A stretch of 64,000 nt of DNA from Opitutia bacterium (GTDB lineage Bacteria; Verrucomicrobiota; Verrucomicrobiia; Opitutales; Opitutaceae): contig JACPIS010000037.1 of assembly GCA_016187925.1 (NCBI GenBank), forward strand, positions 1 to 64,000, in the 5' to 3' direction. Below are positions 1 through 10,370 of the stretch, piece by piece. Positions within the stretch are counted from its first letter, which is position 1. Every line of letters starts with the position of its first letter. Below the pieces are notes generated by a model. That model ran no database searches. It saw only the letters and a program-made list of their open reading frames with translations, and was not told the DNA's origin. Position numbers and translations under genes: made by a program.

Positions 1-129
1 ACGGAAAAACACCGCCACTGGTGGCGCGTCCTCCTCCGCCAATTGAGCGACGCGGATCCCTGCTATGCAGTTGCCGCCCTCGCCGCCAGAGCCGGAAAAA
101 ATCAGATTATCTCGACCTCGACTGCATGA
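1..129 (+). CDS. C-terminal fragment of an unidentified protein
   Basis: The window opens inside a plus-strand frame that runs 42 codons to a TGA at 127-129. The residues (ending NQIISTSTA) are mixed polar and hydrophobic with an Ala-rich helix-like stretch, unlike the Arg/Pro-rich shadow frames here. The start lies outside the window and I do not recognise the family. It is supported only by the open frame and composition. Confidence 0.45.
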   Translation, partial: TEKHRHWWRVLLRQLSDADPCYAVAALAARAGKNQIISTSTA

Positions 130-167
130 GTCCGGCTTAGAACTCATTTCAAAACCGTGTTTCCTCG

Positions 168-216
168 TAGGGGCGCGCCTGGTGCGCGTCCGGGCGTGGT
201 CGAGCCACGCCCCTAC
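168..216. repeat. Pair of REP-like palindromes (GTAGGGGC type)
   Basis: Two palindromic units meet tail to tail: one begins GTAGGGGCGCG at 168, the other ends CGCCCCTAC at 216. The right unit folds as GGGCGTGG-TCGAG-CCACGCCC. They belong to the family seen many times in this window. Region 130-530 holds this pair, a third unit at 335-359 and the element at 410-497; I see no credible gene there. Confidence 0.8.
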
Positions 217-334
217 ACAAAGATGGGTTTTTGAAAGGAGCTCTTCGTGCGGTTTGCGGAAAAGACTGACGCCGGCGTTGCCGGAGGCAGGGCGGAGCGG
301 CCCGCTCCGCGGCGAGGGTGGTATCACGTTCCCC

Positions 335-359
335 GGCGCACCGGGCCGGTGCGCCCTAC
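335..359. repeat. Single REP-like palindrome
   Basis: This unit reads, on the minus strand, GTAGGGC followed by a stem of GCACCGG / CCGGTGC type. It has the same GTAGGGC head as other copies in the window with a different stem. Confidence 0.7.
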
Positions 360-409
360 CTGCCGGTCGGTTGCGCGGACTTCGCTGGGGCGTGTAGTCA
401 AACCCGGTT

Positions 410-497
410 TGTCATCCTGAGTGCAGCGAAGGATCCGCGGCATCGAAGGCCATGTCGCGAGCGAAAGTATGGATTCTTCCCTTCGTTCAGAATGACA
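410..497. repeat. Dispersed TGTCATCCTGAG-type inverted repeat element
   Basis: The 88-bp segment starts TGTCATCCTGAG and ends with the diverged inverse (CAGAATGACA), forming imperfect terminal arms of about 27 bp. Sequences of this kind are widespread non-coding repeats in many bacterial genomes and commonly give false ORFs, as they do here on both strands. Confidence 0.75.
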
Positions 498-530
498 GGT
501 TGAGTTGATTGGTGGGGCTTTAAACACGCC

Positions 531-1781
531 CTAGACGAAGCCGAGCGTAGCGTAATCCTTGCCGAGGATTTTCTGGGCGTCGCAGCCGAGCCAGCGGCTG
601 AGCACCGTCGAGTAAACCGCGCGGAAGTCGGTGGAGTAGGCGAGGTCTTCGTTGTGTCCGACGTTCAGGTCGGGCGCGCGGCCATGCACGCCGGCTTTCA
701 CACGCGAGCCGAGCACGAAGAGCGGGGCGGCGGTACCGTGGTCGGTGCCCTTGCTGTCGTTCTCGCTCGGGCGGCGGCCGAACTCGGAGAACGTCATCGT
801 CAGCACCTGGCCATCGAGCTTCTTGCTCTCGAGGTCGCGTTGGAACGCCGCCAGTCCCTCGCTCAACTGCTTGAGCAGGTTGTTCTGCGTGTTGAGTTGG
901 TTTGTGTGCGTGTCGAAGCCCGTGAGCGAAACGTAATAGATGCGGGTCGACACGCCGGCGGCGATGAGCGCGGCGACGTTGCGCAGCGAGTTGGCGAAGG
1001 GCGAGACGGGATACTCCGCCCCTGGCCGGTAGCCGGACAGGAAGCCTTGGAAGCGCTTCTCGGTGACGAGTGCATCCATCATCGTGTGGCGCAGGTAGCC
1101 GGCGTTGTCGTGCTCGTGGCCGTCGTGCTCCGTCGCCTGCAGCATGCTCTCCAGCAGCGCGAGGTTCTCCCGCCCGCCGCGGCCGCCGCGGGCGTTGGGC
1201 AGGAAACTGAAGGTCGGATGGTCCTGCTCCGCAAGGAACGACTGCGGGACCTCGTTGCTGATATTGACGCCGCAGGGGTCGTGGTTGGGCAGGCCGGAGC
1301 AGGCGTTGTCGAAGTAGCGGCCGAGCCAGCCGGTGGCGAGGAACTGGCTGCTCTCGCTGGCCGTCTCCCAGATTTCCGTCGAGCGGAAGTGGCTGCGGTT
1401 GGGATTCGGGTAGCCGACGTTCTGCACGATGCCGAGCTTGCCGTCCTGCAGCAGCCGGTGGAGCGGGGTGCAGGCAGCATTGAGCGCGAGGGAGTCGTTG
1501 AGCGTGACGAGCTGCTCCTGGCCGAGCCCCAGCGTCGGCCGCAGGCGGCGATAGTTCGGATCGGCATAGGGCACGACGGTGTTCAGGCCGTCGTTGCCGC
1601 CGGCGAGCTGGACGAGGACGAGGATGGTGCGGTCTTTCTCCGGCGCCGGCGCCTCGGCCGCCACGGACTCGACGACGAACGACGGCGCGAAACGGCTGAA
1701 GGCGAGCAGGCCGATGCCGCGCGCGCCGAGCCTGAGAAACTCGCGGCGGGTGGAGGGCAGGAAGGGCGTGGGATTTTTCAT
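531..1781 (-). CDS. DUF1501 family Tat-exported protein
   Basis: This 416-residue protein starts with a twin-arginine signal (STRREFLRLGARGIGLLAF, residues 10-28) and continues with the DUF1501 pattern: ILVLVQLAGGNDGLNTVVPY near residue 52, later FDTHTNQ and FSEFGRRPSEN, with GTDHG near the C-terminus. DUF1501 proteins belong to the alkaline-phosphatase/sulfatase-like superfamily; no substrate is established. The gene sits just downstream of a DUF1800 gene on the same strand, a pairing that recurs in many bacteria and suggests joint action in the envelope. A REP-like palindrome pair separates the two. Length is normal for the family. Confidence 0.9.
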   Translation of the reverse strand: MKNPTPFLPSTRREFLRLGARGIGLLAFSRFAPSFVVESVAAEAPAPEKDRTILVLVQLAGGNDGLNTVVPYADPNYRRLRPTLGLGQEQLVTLNDSLALNAACTPLHRLLQDGKLGIVQNVGYPNPNRSHFRSTEIWETASESSQFLATGWLGRYFDNACSGLPNHDPCGVNISNEVPQSFLAEQDHPTFSFLPNARGGRGGRENLALLESMLQATEHDGHEHDNAGYLRHTMMDALVTEKRFQGFLSGYRPGAEYPVSPFANSLRNVAALIAAGVSTRIYYVSLTGFDTHTNQLNTQNNLLKQLSEGLAAFQRDLESKKLDGQVLTMTFSEFGRRPSENDSKGTDHGTAAPLFVLGSRVKAGVHGRAPDLNVGHNEDLAYSTDFRAVYSTVLSRWLGCDAQKILGKDYATLGFV

Positions 1782-1798
1782 GGCGATGAGTAGCGCGC

Positions 1799-1854
1799 GT
1801 AGGAGCGTGCTTGCACGCGATGTGCTGCGAGGTCGCCTGCGAGCAGGCTCCTAC
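1799..1854. repeat. REP-like pair, GTAGGAGC...GCTTGC type
   Basis: Two inverted units face each other: GTAGGAGCGTGCTTGCACGC at 1799 and the inverse ending AGGCTCCTAC at 1854. The motif closely resembles Pseudomonas REP sequences (GTAGGAGC-x-GCTTGC-x-GCGA). The pair occupies most of the gap between the DUF1501 and DUF1800 genes. Confidence 0.8.
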
Positions 1855-1871
1855 AAAGAAAAAGAATCATC

Positions 1872-3359
1872 TCAGCAGAGTTGGTAGTCGGGCGACTCGA
1901 GGAGCGCGGAGAGCGCGGCGCGGACTGCGGCTTCGGGCCGGGCGCCGCCGCGCGCGAGGAATTTCTCCAATTGGCTCCCGAACGGTTCGGCGGGCCGCCC
2001 GGGGAGCGCGCGGGCGAGCAGTTGTTGCGCCGCCTGGGCGGAGGGCAGCAGGGCGAGCGGCTTGAGCTGCTCGGGGCCGAGCGTGAAGTGAGTGACGCCC
2101 TCCGTGCGGGCGTTGGCGAGGGCGTGCTGCTCGTCGCCGTTGAGCGCGTCCTCGTTCAGCGGCGAGAGCAGGGCGTTGATGACCTGATGGCGGACGGCGA
2201 GCGTGGCGGAGTTGATCCAGGCCCGGCCGCCGACCCAGCCGCGGACGTTGGGCGGATCGAACGGCATCTGGCCCATCTGGCGCAGCGCACCGAGCACGCG
2301 GCGCGGCAGCGGCGCGACGCGCAGATCGAGGTCCTGCAGCAGGCCGAGGTAGAATTGCACCGGACCCTTGATGTAGTTGCCGCGAAATTCCTCGGCGAAA
2401 AACGCCCGGCTGCCGAAGAACGCGGCCGCCAGGCCGCCGAGGCTGTAGCCGCCGCGTGCCCACGCGGCGCCGAGTGCATCGGTGTAGGCAACGGGGAGCG
2501 GGGTGTCGCTGAGGTAAAAGCGGACCATTTCCTTCGGCAGGAACGTGCCGGCGGCCGGCTGCTTGAAGACGAGATCGATGACGTCGTCGCCCGTGTAATG
2601 TCCCGCATGCCCAAAGACGGTCATGCGGCCGGAGTCGTGCTGGCGCGGGTTGTAGATGAATTCCCCGGCGCGTTGCCGGTAACCCGTGAAGGCGCGCGCG
2701 GCCTGCTTGATGTCGGCCTCGGTGTAGTGGCCTTCGCCGAGGGTGAAGAGTTCGAAGAGCTCGCGGGCGAAATTTTCGTTCGGCGCCTCGCGCTGGCTCT
2801 GCTGCAGGTCGAGGTAGACGATCATCGCCGGCGAGCGCGACATGGCCTTGGCCAGGTTCGGTGCGCTGCCGAGGGCGAAGCGGCGGATGAGATCCTGATG
2901 CTGATAGATGAGCGCGGAGTTCTTGACCTTCTCGATGCTGACGACCCAGACGTCCGAGAGAAACAGCAGCCACTTCTCCGCCGGGGAAAGCTCCGGGCGC
3001 GACGCTTGATCAAGCCACCTGATCGTCATGTCGCCAAGCGCCTCGCGCGAGCGTTCGCGGGCATCCTGCGCGGCGAGACGCTTCTGCTCGGGGTCGCCCC
3101 GGTTCATGCGCCGGAAAAGCTCGGGCGCATCGGCCTCGAGTTCGGCGATGAGCTTCGGCTTGGCGAACGCCGGCATCTGCCCGAAGTGACGCTTCAGGGT
3201 CGGCAGCAGGCCGTCCTTCAGCGCGCGGGCGGTCTCGGCGGGCGTGGCGCTGAACCCGATGCGTTGGAACAGGTGCCGCGCGGCAGCTTCATCCCATTGT
3301 CTGGCGGGCAACGGCTGCCAGGCCTCGGCGGGGGAAAGGGTGGAGAGTTTTTCCGGCAT
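1872..3359 (-). CDS. DUF1800 family protein
   Basis: A 495-residue DUF1800 protein. It opens MPEKLSTLSPAEAWQPLPAR and shows the helical HLFQRIGFSATPAETARAL segment, then the family's NENFARELFELFTLGEGHYTE, an FTGYR segment, and PPNVRGWVGGRAWIN near residue 380. I chose the ATG at 3359; an in-frame TTG at 3410 would nearly abut the alr stop codon and add 17 low-complexity residues. The order tsaB, alr, this gene, DUF1501 on one strand suggests cotranscription. No enzymatic activity is established for the family. Confidence 0.88.
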   Translation of the reverse strand: MPEKLSTLSPAEAWQPLPARQWDEAAARHLFQRIGFSATPAETARALKDGLLPTLKRHFGQMPAFAKPKLIAELEADAPELFRRMNRGDPEQKRLAAQDARERSREALGDMTIRWLDQASRPELSPAEKWLLFLSDVWVVSIEKVKNSALIYQHQDLIRRFALGSAPNLAKAMSRSPAMIVYLDLQQSQREAPNENFARELFELFTLGEGHYTEADIKQAARAFTGYRQRAGEFIYNPRQHDSGRMTVFGHAGHYTGDDVIDLVFKQPAAGTFLPKEMVRFYLSDTPLPVAYTDALGAAWARGGYSLGGLAAAFFGSRAFFAEEFRGNYIKGPVQFYLGLLQDLDLRVAPLPRRVLGALRQMGQMPFDPPNVRGWVGGRAWINSATLAVRHQVINALLSPLNEDALNGDEQHALANARTEGVTHFTLGPEQLKPLALLPSAQAAQQLLARALPGRPAEPFGSQLEKFLARGGARPEAAVRAALSALLESPDYQLC

Positions 3360-3414
3360 GGCCCGTGGTTCGTTGCTCCTGAGACGCGCGGGGCCGGCGC
3401 CGGGTTTCAACGTC

Positions 3415-4569
3415 TCACACCCCGGCGGCGTTGCGGTAGAGGCGCGGCACGCGCTTGGTCACGGAACAAAGTGTTTCCCAGGGGATCGTGTCCGACCAGG
3501 CGCTGAACTCGGCCACGGAAATCTCGGCGCCGTTCTGCCGGCCGACGAGCACGACCGGCTCGCCGCAACGCACTTCGCCGGGCACGTCCGTGAGATCGAC
3601 GATGGTCTGATCCATGCAAACGCGACCGAGGATCGGGCAGCGGCGGCCGTGGATGAGCACGGCGCCGCGGTTGCTGCAGGCGCGCGCGATGCCGTCGCCG
3701 TAGCCGGCGGTGAGGATGGCGACGCGCGTCGGTCGGCGGAGCGTGTGTGTGCGGCCGTAGCTGACGCCGGTGCCCGCGGGGAGCTCTTTGACGAGGCCGA
3801 CGCGGGTGTGGAAACTGAACACCGGCTCGGTGCGCACGCGCGCGAGCAGGGAGTTGGGGTGGGGCAGCACGCCGAATTGCAGCAGACCGACGCGCGCGGC
3901 GTTGAACACACCGCCGTGGCCGGGCGTCGTCTCGAGGCCGGCGGAGTTGTCGGCGTGGATGAACAGGCTCGTCGGATCGAGGCCGGGCAGTTGCGCGAGG
4001 AGCGCGACGAAAATCCGGCGCTGCTCCGCGGTGAAGACGGGATCCTCGTCGGCGCTGGCGAAGTGCGTGAAGATGCCCGCGAGCCGCACGCCGCTCGCGG
4101 CGCGGATCTGCGCGTAGAGCGCGGCGGCCTGCTCGTGCCAGACGCCGAGCCGGCCCATGCCGGTGTCGACTTTCAGGTGGATGTCGATGGGCCGGCCGGC
4201 CGCGCGGCCGACGGCGTCGAAGCGCTGCACCTCGTCGGCGGACGAGACGGTGGCGGCCAGCGCGTGCTCGGCGAGGTACTTGTCCTCGTCGGGCAGCACG
4301 GCGCTGAGCAGCAGGATCGGCCAGTCGGCGCTGAGCTCGCGGATGGCCATTGCCTCGGCGATGTTGGCGACGGCGAAGAGGTCGGCCCCGGCGTGCATCA
4401 GCCGCGCGGCGGTCTGCGGCAGGCCGTGGCCGTAGGCGTCGGCCTTGACGACGGCGACGTAGCGGATGCCCGGCGGGAGCGAGGCGCGGATGAGCTTCAG
4501 GTTGCGCTCGAGCGCGGCGAGATCGATCTCGGCCCAGCAGCGGCGCGGGAGTTGGGCGGAGGGCATCAT
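3415..4569 (-). CDS. alr: Alanine racemase
   Basis: A PLP-dependent racemase that interconverts L- and D-alanine for peptidoglycan precursors in the cytoplasm. The PLP-lysine motif VVKADAYGHG places the Schiff-base Lys at about residue 42. The SYGRTHTLRR segment near residue 275 carries the catalytic tyrosine, followed by AGYGDG and GRVCMDQTIVD. The N-terminal barrel and C-terminal beta domain are both complete (384 residues). The start ATG at 4569 overlaps the tsaB stop (ATGA), which fixes the start and implies translational coupling. A much longer open frame upstream is only the antisense or shifted reading of tsaB. Confidence 0.95.
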   Translation of the reverse strand: MMPSAQLPRRCWAEIDLAALERNLKLIRASLPPGIRYVAVVKADAYGHGLPQTAARLMHAGADLFAVANIAEAMAIRELSADWPILLLSAVLPDEDKYLAEHALAATVSSADEVQRFDAVGRAAGRPIDIHLKVDTGMGRLGVWHEQAAALYAQIRAASGVRLAGIFTHFASADEDPVFTAEQRRIFVALLAQLPGLDPTSLFIHADNSAGLETTPGHGGVFNAARVGLLQFGVLPHPNSLLARVRTEPVFSFHTRVGLVKELPAGTGVSYGRTHTLRRPTRVAILTAGYGDGIARACSNRGAVLIHGRRCPILGRVCMDQTIVDLTDVPGEVRCGEPVVLVGRQNGAEISVAEFSAWSDTIPWETLCSVTKRVPRLYRNAAGV

Positions 4570-5255
4570 TTCGGATTGGCCGTTGCGGCGCTGTGGACCT
4601 GCGCAGACCACTTCTTGTATTCGGGCGCCTCGTATTGGAAGGCGTCGGGTGCGTCCGTGGCGGCGAACAGGTTTGCGTCGGCGTGCGCGGCGAGCAGTTG
4701 GGCGACATCGTAGGCGCAGTCTTGCGTGGCGCGCGGCGATTTTGCCCAGGCGCGGAACGCGGTGGGCTGGTAGAGCGGCTTGGTGCCGGTCGCGAGTTCG
4801 GTCACCGGGACGCGGCGGAGCGGGGCGATTTGGCCGGCGGCGGACACGGTCACGTCGTGCCACGTGTCGCGCCGGGCGTCGGCGATGACGGCGAACGGCG
4901 CCGGGGTGCCGGCGCGCTGCAGTTCGTGCGCGAGCAGCACGAGGCTCTGGTAGCGGTAGGCGGGGCGGGGTTGCACGGCCTGCCAGGTGCGGATGGCCAT
5001 CGCGACGGTGCGGACGCCGAGCATCGAACCGGGACCCTCGCAAAAGACGAAGGCGCGGACCGCATCGAGGCCCACGCCGGCGTCGCGCAGGCCGGCGGCA
5101 GCGCAGGCGAAGAGCGACTTGCTGGCCTCGTCGGGCGACGTATGCCACACGGCGGGCGCGCCGGTGCGCAGCAGGCCGACTTGCACGGACGTGGCGGCGG
5201 CGTCGAGCACGAGGATACAGCCGTGATTGGCAAGGAGTTGGGCAAGGGTCGCCAT
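4566..5255 (-). CDS. tsaB: tRNA threonylcarbamoyladenosine biosynthesis protein TsaB
   Basis: TsaB is the ASKHA-fold partner of TsaD/TsaE in t6A37 modification of ANN-decoding tRNAs. Seen here: the N-terminal nucleotide-fold strand ILVLDAAATSVQVGLL and the characteristic FCEGPGSMLGVRTVAMAI (residues ~71-88), a variant of the usual GPGSFTGLRIG. At 229 residues it matches TsaB rather than the longer TsaD. Its stop overlaps the alr start. The start ATG at 5255 gives a plausible N-terminus. Confidence 0.88.
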   Translation of the reverse strand: MATLAQLLANHGCILVLDAAATSVQVGLLRTGAPAVWHTSPDEASKSLFACAAAGLRDAGVGLDAVRAFVFCEGPGSMLGVRTVAMAIRTWQAVQPRPAYRYQSLVLLAHELQRAGTPAPFAVIADARRDTWHDVTVSAAGQIAPLRRVPVTELATGTKPLYQPTAFRAWAKSPRATQDCAYDVAQLLAAHADANLFAATDAPDAFQYEAPEYKKWSAQVHSAATANPK

Positions 5256-5398
5256 CGCGCGCGCAGCTTGGGTGGTGTTGGCGGAAAATCCAAGCGGGAT
5301 TCGAGCGTGGCACCGGGAGAAACAGGCCTTGACCGGGCTGGAGGAGGCGACTTACCTCGACCTCTTTTCCGTCCGAAAACCACTCTGAATTTAAAGCC

Positions 5399-6724
5399 GT
5401 GAACGTCCAAATCGCCGACATCAACGATACCCGCAAAACGCTGACCGTGACCCTCGACAAGGGTGAGGTCGATGGTGAATACAAGGTCATCCTTGGCCAG
5501 TTCGCCCAACAGGTGCGCCTGCCCGGCTTCCGCCCCGGCAAGGCCCCGGCCCAGCTGGTCGAGCGCCACTACGGCAAGGAGCTGCGCGAGGAGTTCAAGG
5601 GCCGCGTCGTCAGCAAGGCCTACCGCGACGGCCTCGAGCAGTCCAAGCTCAACGTGATCTCGCTCGTCGACGTCGAGGAGGGCGAGGTCCAGCCCGGCCT
5701 GTCCGCCGCCATCAAGCTCACCGTGGACGTCCGCCCGGAGTTCACCCTGCCCGAATACGCCGGCCTCGAGACCGAGATCCAGCCCACCGAGCCGACCGAC
5801 GCCGAGATCGACGCCGTGATCGAGGGCCTGCGCTCCGAGCGCGCCGATTTCAAGGTCGCCGAGCGCCCCGCCGCCAAGGGCGATTACGTGCGCTTCGGCT
5901 ACGAGGGGACGCTCGACGGCAAGCCGCTGGCCGACATCGTCGCCGACAAGGCCATCTACGCCAAGGCCCCGCAGACGTGGGAAGAGGTCGAGGGCGCCAA
6001 CGAGGGCCTCCTGCCCGGCATGAGCAAGGAACTCGCCGGCGTGAAGGCCGGCGACAAGAAGACCGTCACGCTGGGCTTCCCGGCGGAGTTCGCCGCCGCG
6101 CCCGCGCTGGCCGGCAAGACCGTCGCCTACGCCATCGAGGTGCAGGAGGTGCGCGAGCGCGCGTTGCCGCCGCTCGACGAGAAGTTTTTCAAGGAAAACC
6201 AGGTCGACAGCCTCGACGCGCTCAAGGCGCAGGTGAAGCAGAGCCTGAGCATGCGCAAGGACTACGAGAACCGCGCCGCGCAGCGCCGCCAGATCACCGA
6301 CGCGCTGCTCGCCAAGGCGAGCTTCCCCGCGCCGGAGAGCCTCGTGGCCAGCGAGCGCGACGGCGTGCTCCGCCAGTTCATCGAGGAGAACATGCGCCGC
6401 GGCGTGCCGCAGGAGGATTTCGAGAAGAACAAGAAGGAGCTCTTCGAGAGCGCCTCGAAGGCCGCCGTCGCCCGCGTGAAGATGCAGCTCATCCTCGCCA
6501 AGATCGCCGAGGCCGAGAAGATCAAGGTCGACGAGCAGGACCTCAACAGCTGGCTCATGCGCGAGGCCATGCGCTCCGGCCAGAAGCCCGACAAGCTCGC
6601 CAAGGAGCTGGGCAAGGACCGCGAGCACATCCGCGGCATCCAGCAGCAGATCCTCTTCGACAAGGCCCTTGATTTCCTCGTCTCCAAGGCTACCGTGAAG
6701 ACGGCCTCAGCGCCGAAATCATGA
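5399..6724 (+). CDS. tig: Trigger factor, ribosome-associated chaperone and PPIase
   Basis: A 441-residue trigger factor. The N-terminal ribosome-binding domain carries the signature [19 protein letters not shown] (residues ~39-57). A PPIase FKBP-like domain follows around residues 150-240 ([17 protein letters not shown]), then the long helical C-terminal domain. The start is GTG at 5399, without a strong Shine-Dalgarno. The stop TGA overlaps the clpP ATG (ATGA at 6721-6724), so tig and clpP are coupled. The tig-clpP-clpX order is a classic conserved proteostasis cluster. Confidence 0.95.
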   Translation: MNVQIADINDTRKTLTVTLDKGEVDGEYKVILGQFAQQVRLPGFRPGKAPAQLVERHYGKELREEFKGRVVSKAYRDGLEQSKLNVISLVDVEEGEVQPGLSAAIKLTVDVRPEFTLPEYAGLETEIQPTEPTDAEIDAVIEGLRSERADFKVAERPAAKGDYVRFGYEGTLDGKPLADIVADKAIYAKAPQTWEEVEGANEGLLPGMSKELAGVKAGDKKTVTLGFPAEFAAAPALAGKTVAYAIEVQEVRERALPPLDEKFFKENQVDSLDALKAQVKQSLSMRKDYENRAAQRRQITDALLAKASFPAPESLVASERDGVLRQFIEENMRRGVPQEDFEKNKKELFESASKAAVARVKMQLILAKIAEAEKIKVDEQDLNSWLMREAMRSGQKPDKLAKELGKDREHIRGIQQQILFDKALDFLVSKATVKTASAPKS

Positions 6725-7341
6725 GCTACTACGTCCCCATCGTCCTCGAGAACACCGGCCGTGGCGAACGGTCGATGGACATCTACAGCCGTCTCCTGAA
6801 GGACCGCATCATTTTCATCGGCACGCCGATCGACGACGTGGTGGCGAACCTCGTCATCGCCCAGATGCTTTTCCTCCAGATGGAGGATCCGAAGAAGGAC
6901 ATCCACCTCTACATCAACTCGCCCGGCGGCGTCGTGACCGGTGGCATGGCCATCTACGACACGATGAACTTCCTCCAGTGCGACGTCGTCACCTACTGCA
7001 TCGGCATGGCCGCCAGCATGAGCACCGTGCTCCTCGCCGCCGGCACGAAGGGCAAGCGTTTCGCCCTGCCGAACAGCCGCGTGATGATCCACCAGCCCAG
7101 CGGCGGTGCGGGCGGCCAGGCCGCCGACATCGCCATCGCAGCCAAGGAAATCCTCCGCTGGCGCCAGACGCTCAACAACACCATTGCCAAGCACACCGGC
7201 AAGAGCGCCGAGCAGATCGGCAAGGATTCCGACCGCGATTATTACATGAGCGCGGAGGAGGCCAAGGCGTACGGCATCGTCGATCACGTGGTCGCCTCCA
7301 CGCGCGATGCCCAGCAAATCTCCGGGCAAAGCGCGGCCTGA
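6721..7341 (+). CDS. clpP: ATP-dependent Clp protease proteolytic subunit
   Basis: A 206-residue serine protease subunit that forms the ClpP tetradecamer and partners with ClpX encoded next door. The catalytic triad is visible: Ser at about residue 99 in [11 protein letters not shown], His at about 124 in VMIHQPSGG, and Asp at about 171-173 in SDRDYYMS. The oligomerisation and substrate-channel segment [19 protein letters not shown] is intact. The start is fixed by the ATGA overlap with tig; 78 bp separate the stop from clpX. Confidence 0.97.
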   Translation: MSYYVPIVLENTGRGERSMDIYSRLLKDRIIFIGTPIDDVVANLVIAQMLFLQMEDPKKDIHLYINSPGGVVTGGMAIYDTMNFLQCDVVTYCIGMAASMSTVLLAAGTKGKRFALPNSRVMIHQPSGGAGGQAADIAIAAKEILRWRQTLNNTIAKHTGKSAEQIGKDSDRDYYMSAEEAKAYGIVDHVVASTRDAQQISGQSAA

Positions 7342-7419
7342 GCGCGCCTTGCGTCATAACTGAAAGCCGGGAAAAATCCCTCGACTAATCGGTCCAAGGG
7401 GCCGATATAAACACCCAAC

Positions 7420-8727
<1,308 letters not shown>

Positions 8728-8770
8728 GATTTGGCCGGAAGGTCCGCATCCCCGCGGGCCGGCAACGAAA

Positions 8771-8803
8771 AAGGCGCGGTAACCACCGCGCCTTCTGCAT
8801 TTT
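8771..8803 (+). terminator. Rho-independent terminator after clpX
   Basis: A perfect 10-bp stem AAGGCGCGGT / ACCGCGCCTT with an AACC loop (8771-8794) is followed by a T-rich CTGCATTTTC. It lies 44 bp past the clpX stop and ends the tig-clpP-clpX unit. Confidence 0.85.
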
Positions 8804-8816
8804 CAGAGGGGACGTT

Positions 8817-8883
8817 GTAGGAGCCTGCTTGCAGGCGATAGGAAACGGATCGTGCGCTGAATCGCCTGCAAGCTGGCTCCTAC
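8817..8883. repeat. REP-like pair, GTAGGAGC...GCTTGC type (second copy)
   Basis: GTAGGAGCCTGCTTGCAGGC at 8817 faces its inverse ending TGGCTCCTAC at 8883, enclosing about 20 bp. It is the same family as the pair at 1799-1854. Confidence 0.8.
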
Positions 8884-9031
8884 AAATAGGAGAACAAGGG
8901 ACCAGTTGAGTTGGCGTTGGTTTGATCCAATCCCTCGACGCTTGCTTCGAGGATATTTCGTTTCCATTTCGCTGAGATCAGGCAGGACGAGGCCTCCGGA
9001 TGAGCCGTCGTCAATTGCGGATATGGATTTC

Positions 9032-9118
9032 GGCTCGTTCGGAGAACTCGCCCTACCATCGGACCTCGGCGTTGGCCGCCCGGGAGAATCAGTGTAGGGC
9101 CTGACCTCGTGTCAGGCC
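9032..9118. repeat. Two REP-like palindromes in the clpX/M42 gap
   Basis: At 9032-9057 a GGCTCGTTCGGAGAACTCGCC unit ends in CCTACC; near-identical copies occur at 46566-46591 (inverted) and 46743-46768. At 9094-9118 a GTAGGGC unit folds GGCCTGAC-CTCGT-GTCAGGCC and could also terminate the converging M42 gene. The rest of 8884-9137 shows no gene. Confidence 0.75.
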
Positions 9119-9137
9119 TCGCGTCGAGCCAGTCGCC

Positions 9138-10205
9138 TCACCAATTGAAACTCTCGTCCTTGGCGATGGACTTGGCGAACTCCACGAAGAGCTTCACGCA
9201 ATTCTCCACGTCCTGCAGGTCGACGACCTCGCTGGGCGTGTGCATGTAGCGGAGCGGGATCGACACCAAGCCGCAGGCCACGCCGCCGCGGGCCATCTGG
9301 ATGGCGCGGGCGTCGGTGCCGGTCGGGCGCGGGTCGGCTTCGAGCTGATGGGGAATCTTGGCCCGCTTGGCGCATTCGATCAGGCGCGTGAAGACCTTCG
9401 GATTGATGTTCGGGCCGCGGCAGATGATCGGGCCGGCGCCGAGCTTGGTCTCGCCGTATTTCCGGTTGTCGCAATCCGGGTGGTCCGTGGCGTGGCCGAC
9501 ATCCACCGCGAGGGCGACATGCGGATCGACCGCGAAAGCCGAGGTGGTGGCGCCGCGCACGCCGATCTCCTCCTGCGTGGTGGCGACGGAGACGATCTTG
9601 GCGTTGAGCTTGGTCTTCGCCTTCGCGAGCCGGATGAGCGCCTCGCCCACGATGTAGGCGCCGACCTTGTTGTCGAACGCGCGGGCGGTGCCGACGCTGC
9701 CGTGGATCAGCTCGAACTCGTGGTCGTAGGTCGCCACGTCGCCGATCGCGACGCGCTTCAGGGCGTCGGCCTTGGACTTGGCGCCGATGTCGATCCAGAT
9801 TTCGTGTATCTCCGGCACCTTCTTGCGGTCGGCCTCGTCCATCAGATGGATGGCGCGCTTGCCCGTGACGCCCTTCACCGTGCCGTGGGCGGTCTGGATG
9901 ATGACGCGCCGGCCGGGGATCATGATCTTGTCGTGGCCGCCGATGGTGTCGAAGTAGAGAAAGCCGTCCTTGTTGACGTAGGTGATGATGAGGCCGAGTT
10001 CGTCCATGTGACCGGAGAACATCACGGTCGGGCCACCCTTGGTGTTCAGCGTGGCGTGGCGGCAGCCCAGCGCGTCGTTCGCGTAGGCGTCGGCGTGCGG
10101 CTTCACATGCGCGTCGTAGACAGCTTGGGCCTGCGCTTCAGCGCCGGACGGCGACTTGGCCTTGAGCAACTCGGTCAGGAAAACAGGGGCTTGGTAGTCG
10201 GACAT
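9138..10205 (-). CDS. M42 family metallo-aminopeptidase (glutamyl aminopeptidase/endoglucanase-like)
   Basis: A 355-residue M42 peptidase, a cytoplasmic dinuclear-metal aminopeptidase that usually assembles as a dodecameric TET particle. Metal and catalytic motifs are intact: FSGHMDELGLIIT (His/Asp), ARAFDNKVG (bridging Asp), TTQEEIGVRGA (catalytic Glu pair), AVDVGHATD (Asp) and the late MHTPSEVVDLQDV (His). The gene stands alone on the minus strand, converging with clpX. Substrate preference cannot be read from the sequence. Confidence 0.9.
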   Translation of the reverse strand: MSDYQAPVFLTELLKAKSPSGAEAQAQAVYDAHVKPHADAYANDALGCRHATLNTKGGPTVMFSGHMDELGLIITYVNKDGFLYFDTIGGHDKIMIPGRRVIIQTAHGTVKGVTGKRAIHLMDEADRKKVPEIHEIWIDIGAKSKADALKRVAIGDVATYDHEFELIHGSVGTARAFDNKVGAYIVGEALIRLAKAKTKLNAKIVSVATTQEEIGVRGATTSAFAVDPHVALAVDVGHATDHPDCDNRKYGETKLGAGPIICRGPNINPKVFTRLIECAKRAKIPHQLEADPRPTGTDARAIQMARGGVACGLVSIPLRYMHTPSEVVDLQDVENCVKLFVEFAKSIAKDESFNW

Positions 10206-10285
10206 GGGCTCAATCTCTGTTCAATCCCCGCCGTCCCGCAACGGGGAAATGGCGCCGGTCTTCGCCCTCAGCCAACCGCTTTCGA

Positions 10286-10370
10286 CTACAGGTGAACCAC
10301 GACGGCAGCCGGCTCGACTCGTGCGTCAGCAGCCGGCATGACGCGCCGCGATGTTGGCTCTGGCGTCTTC
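10286..10370 (-). other. Degenerate attC-like site a1, end of cassette array 1
   Basis: On the minus strand CAGAGCCAAC (L''-like, 10353-10362) and GTGGTTCACCTG (L'-like, 10289-10300) bracket a GC-rich imperfect palindrome directly after the stop codon at 10371. The L' resembles the CTCATCTG/TTCACCTG form of the other sites, but no clean GTTRRRY R' core is visible. It is read as the decayed last attC of the array. Confidence 0.5.

Noticed and set aside
65-527. Small ORFs on both strands near the left end
   Set aside because: They lie across the palindromes and the TGTCATCCTGAG element and have Arg/Ser/Pro-rich composition; no family-like pattern.
4850-6628. Long minus-strand ORF opposite tsaB and tig
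   Set aside because: It is the GC-rich antisense shadow of tig (Leu/Gly/Val/Asp repeats); tig has clear domains and an ATGA link to clpP.
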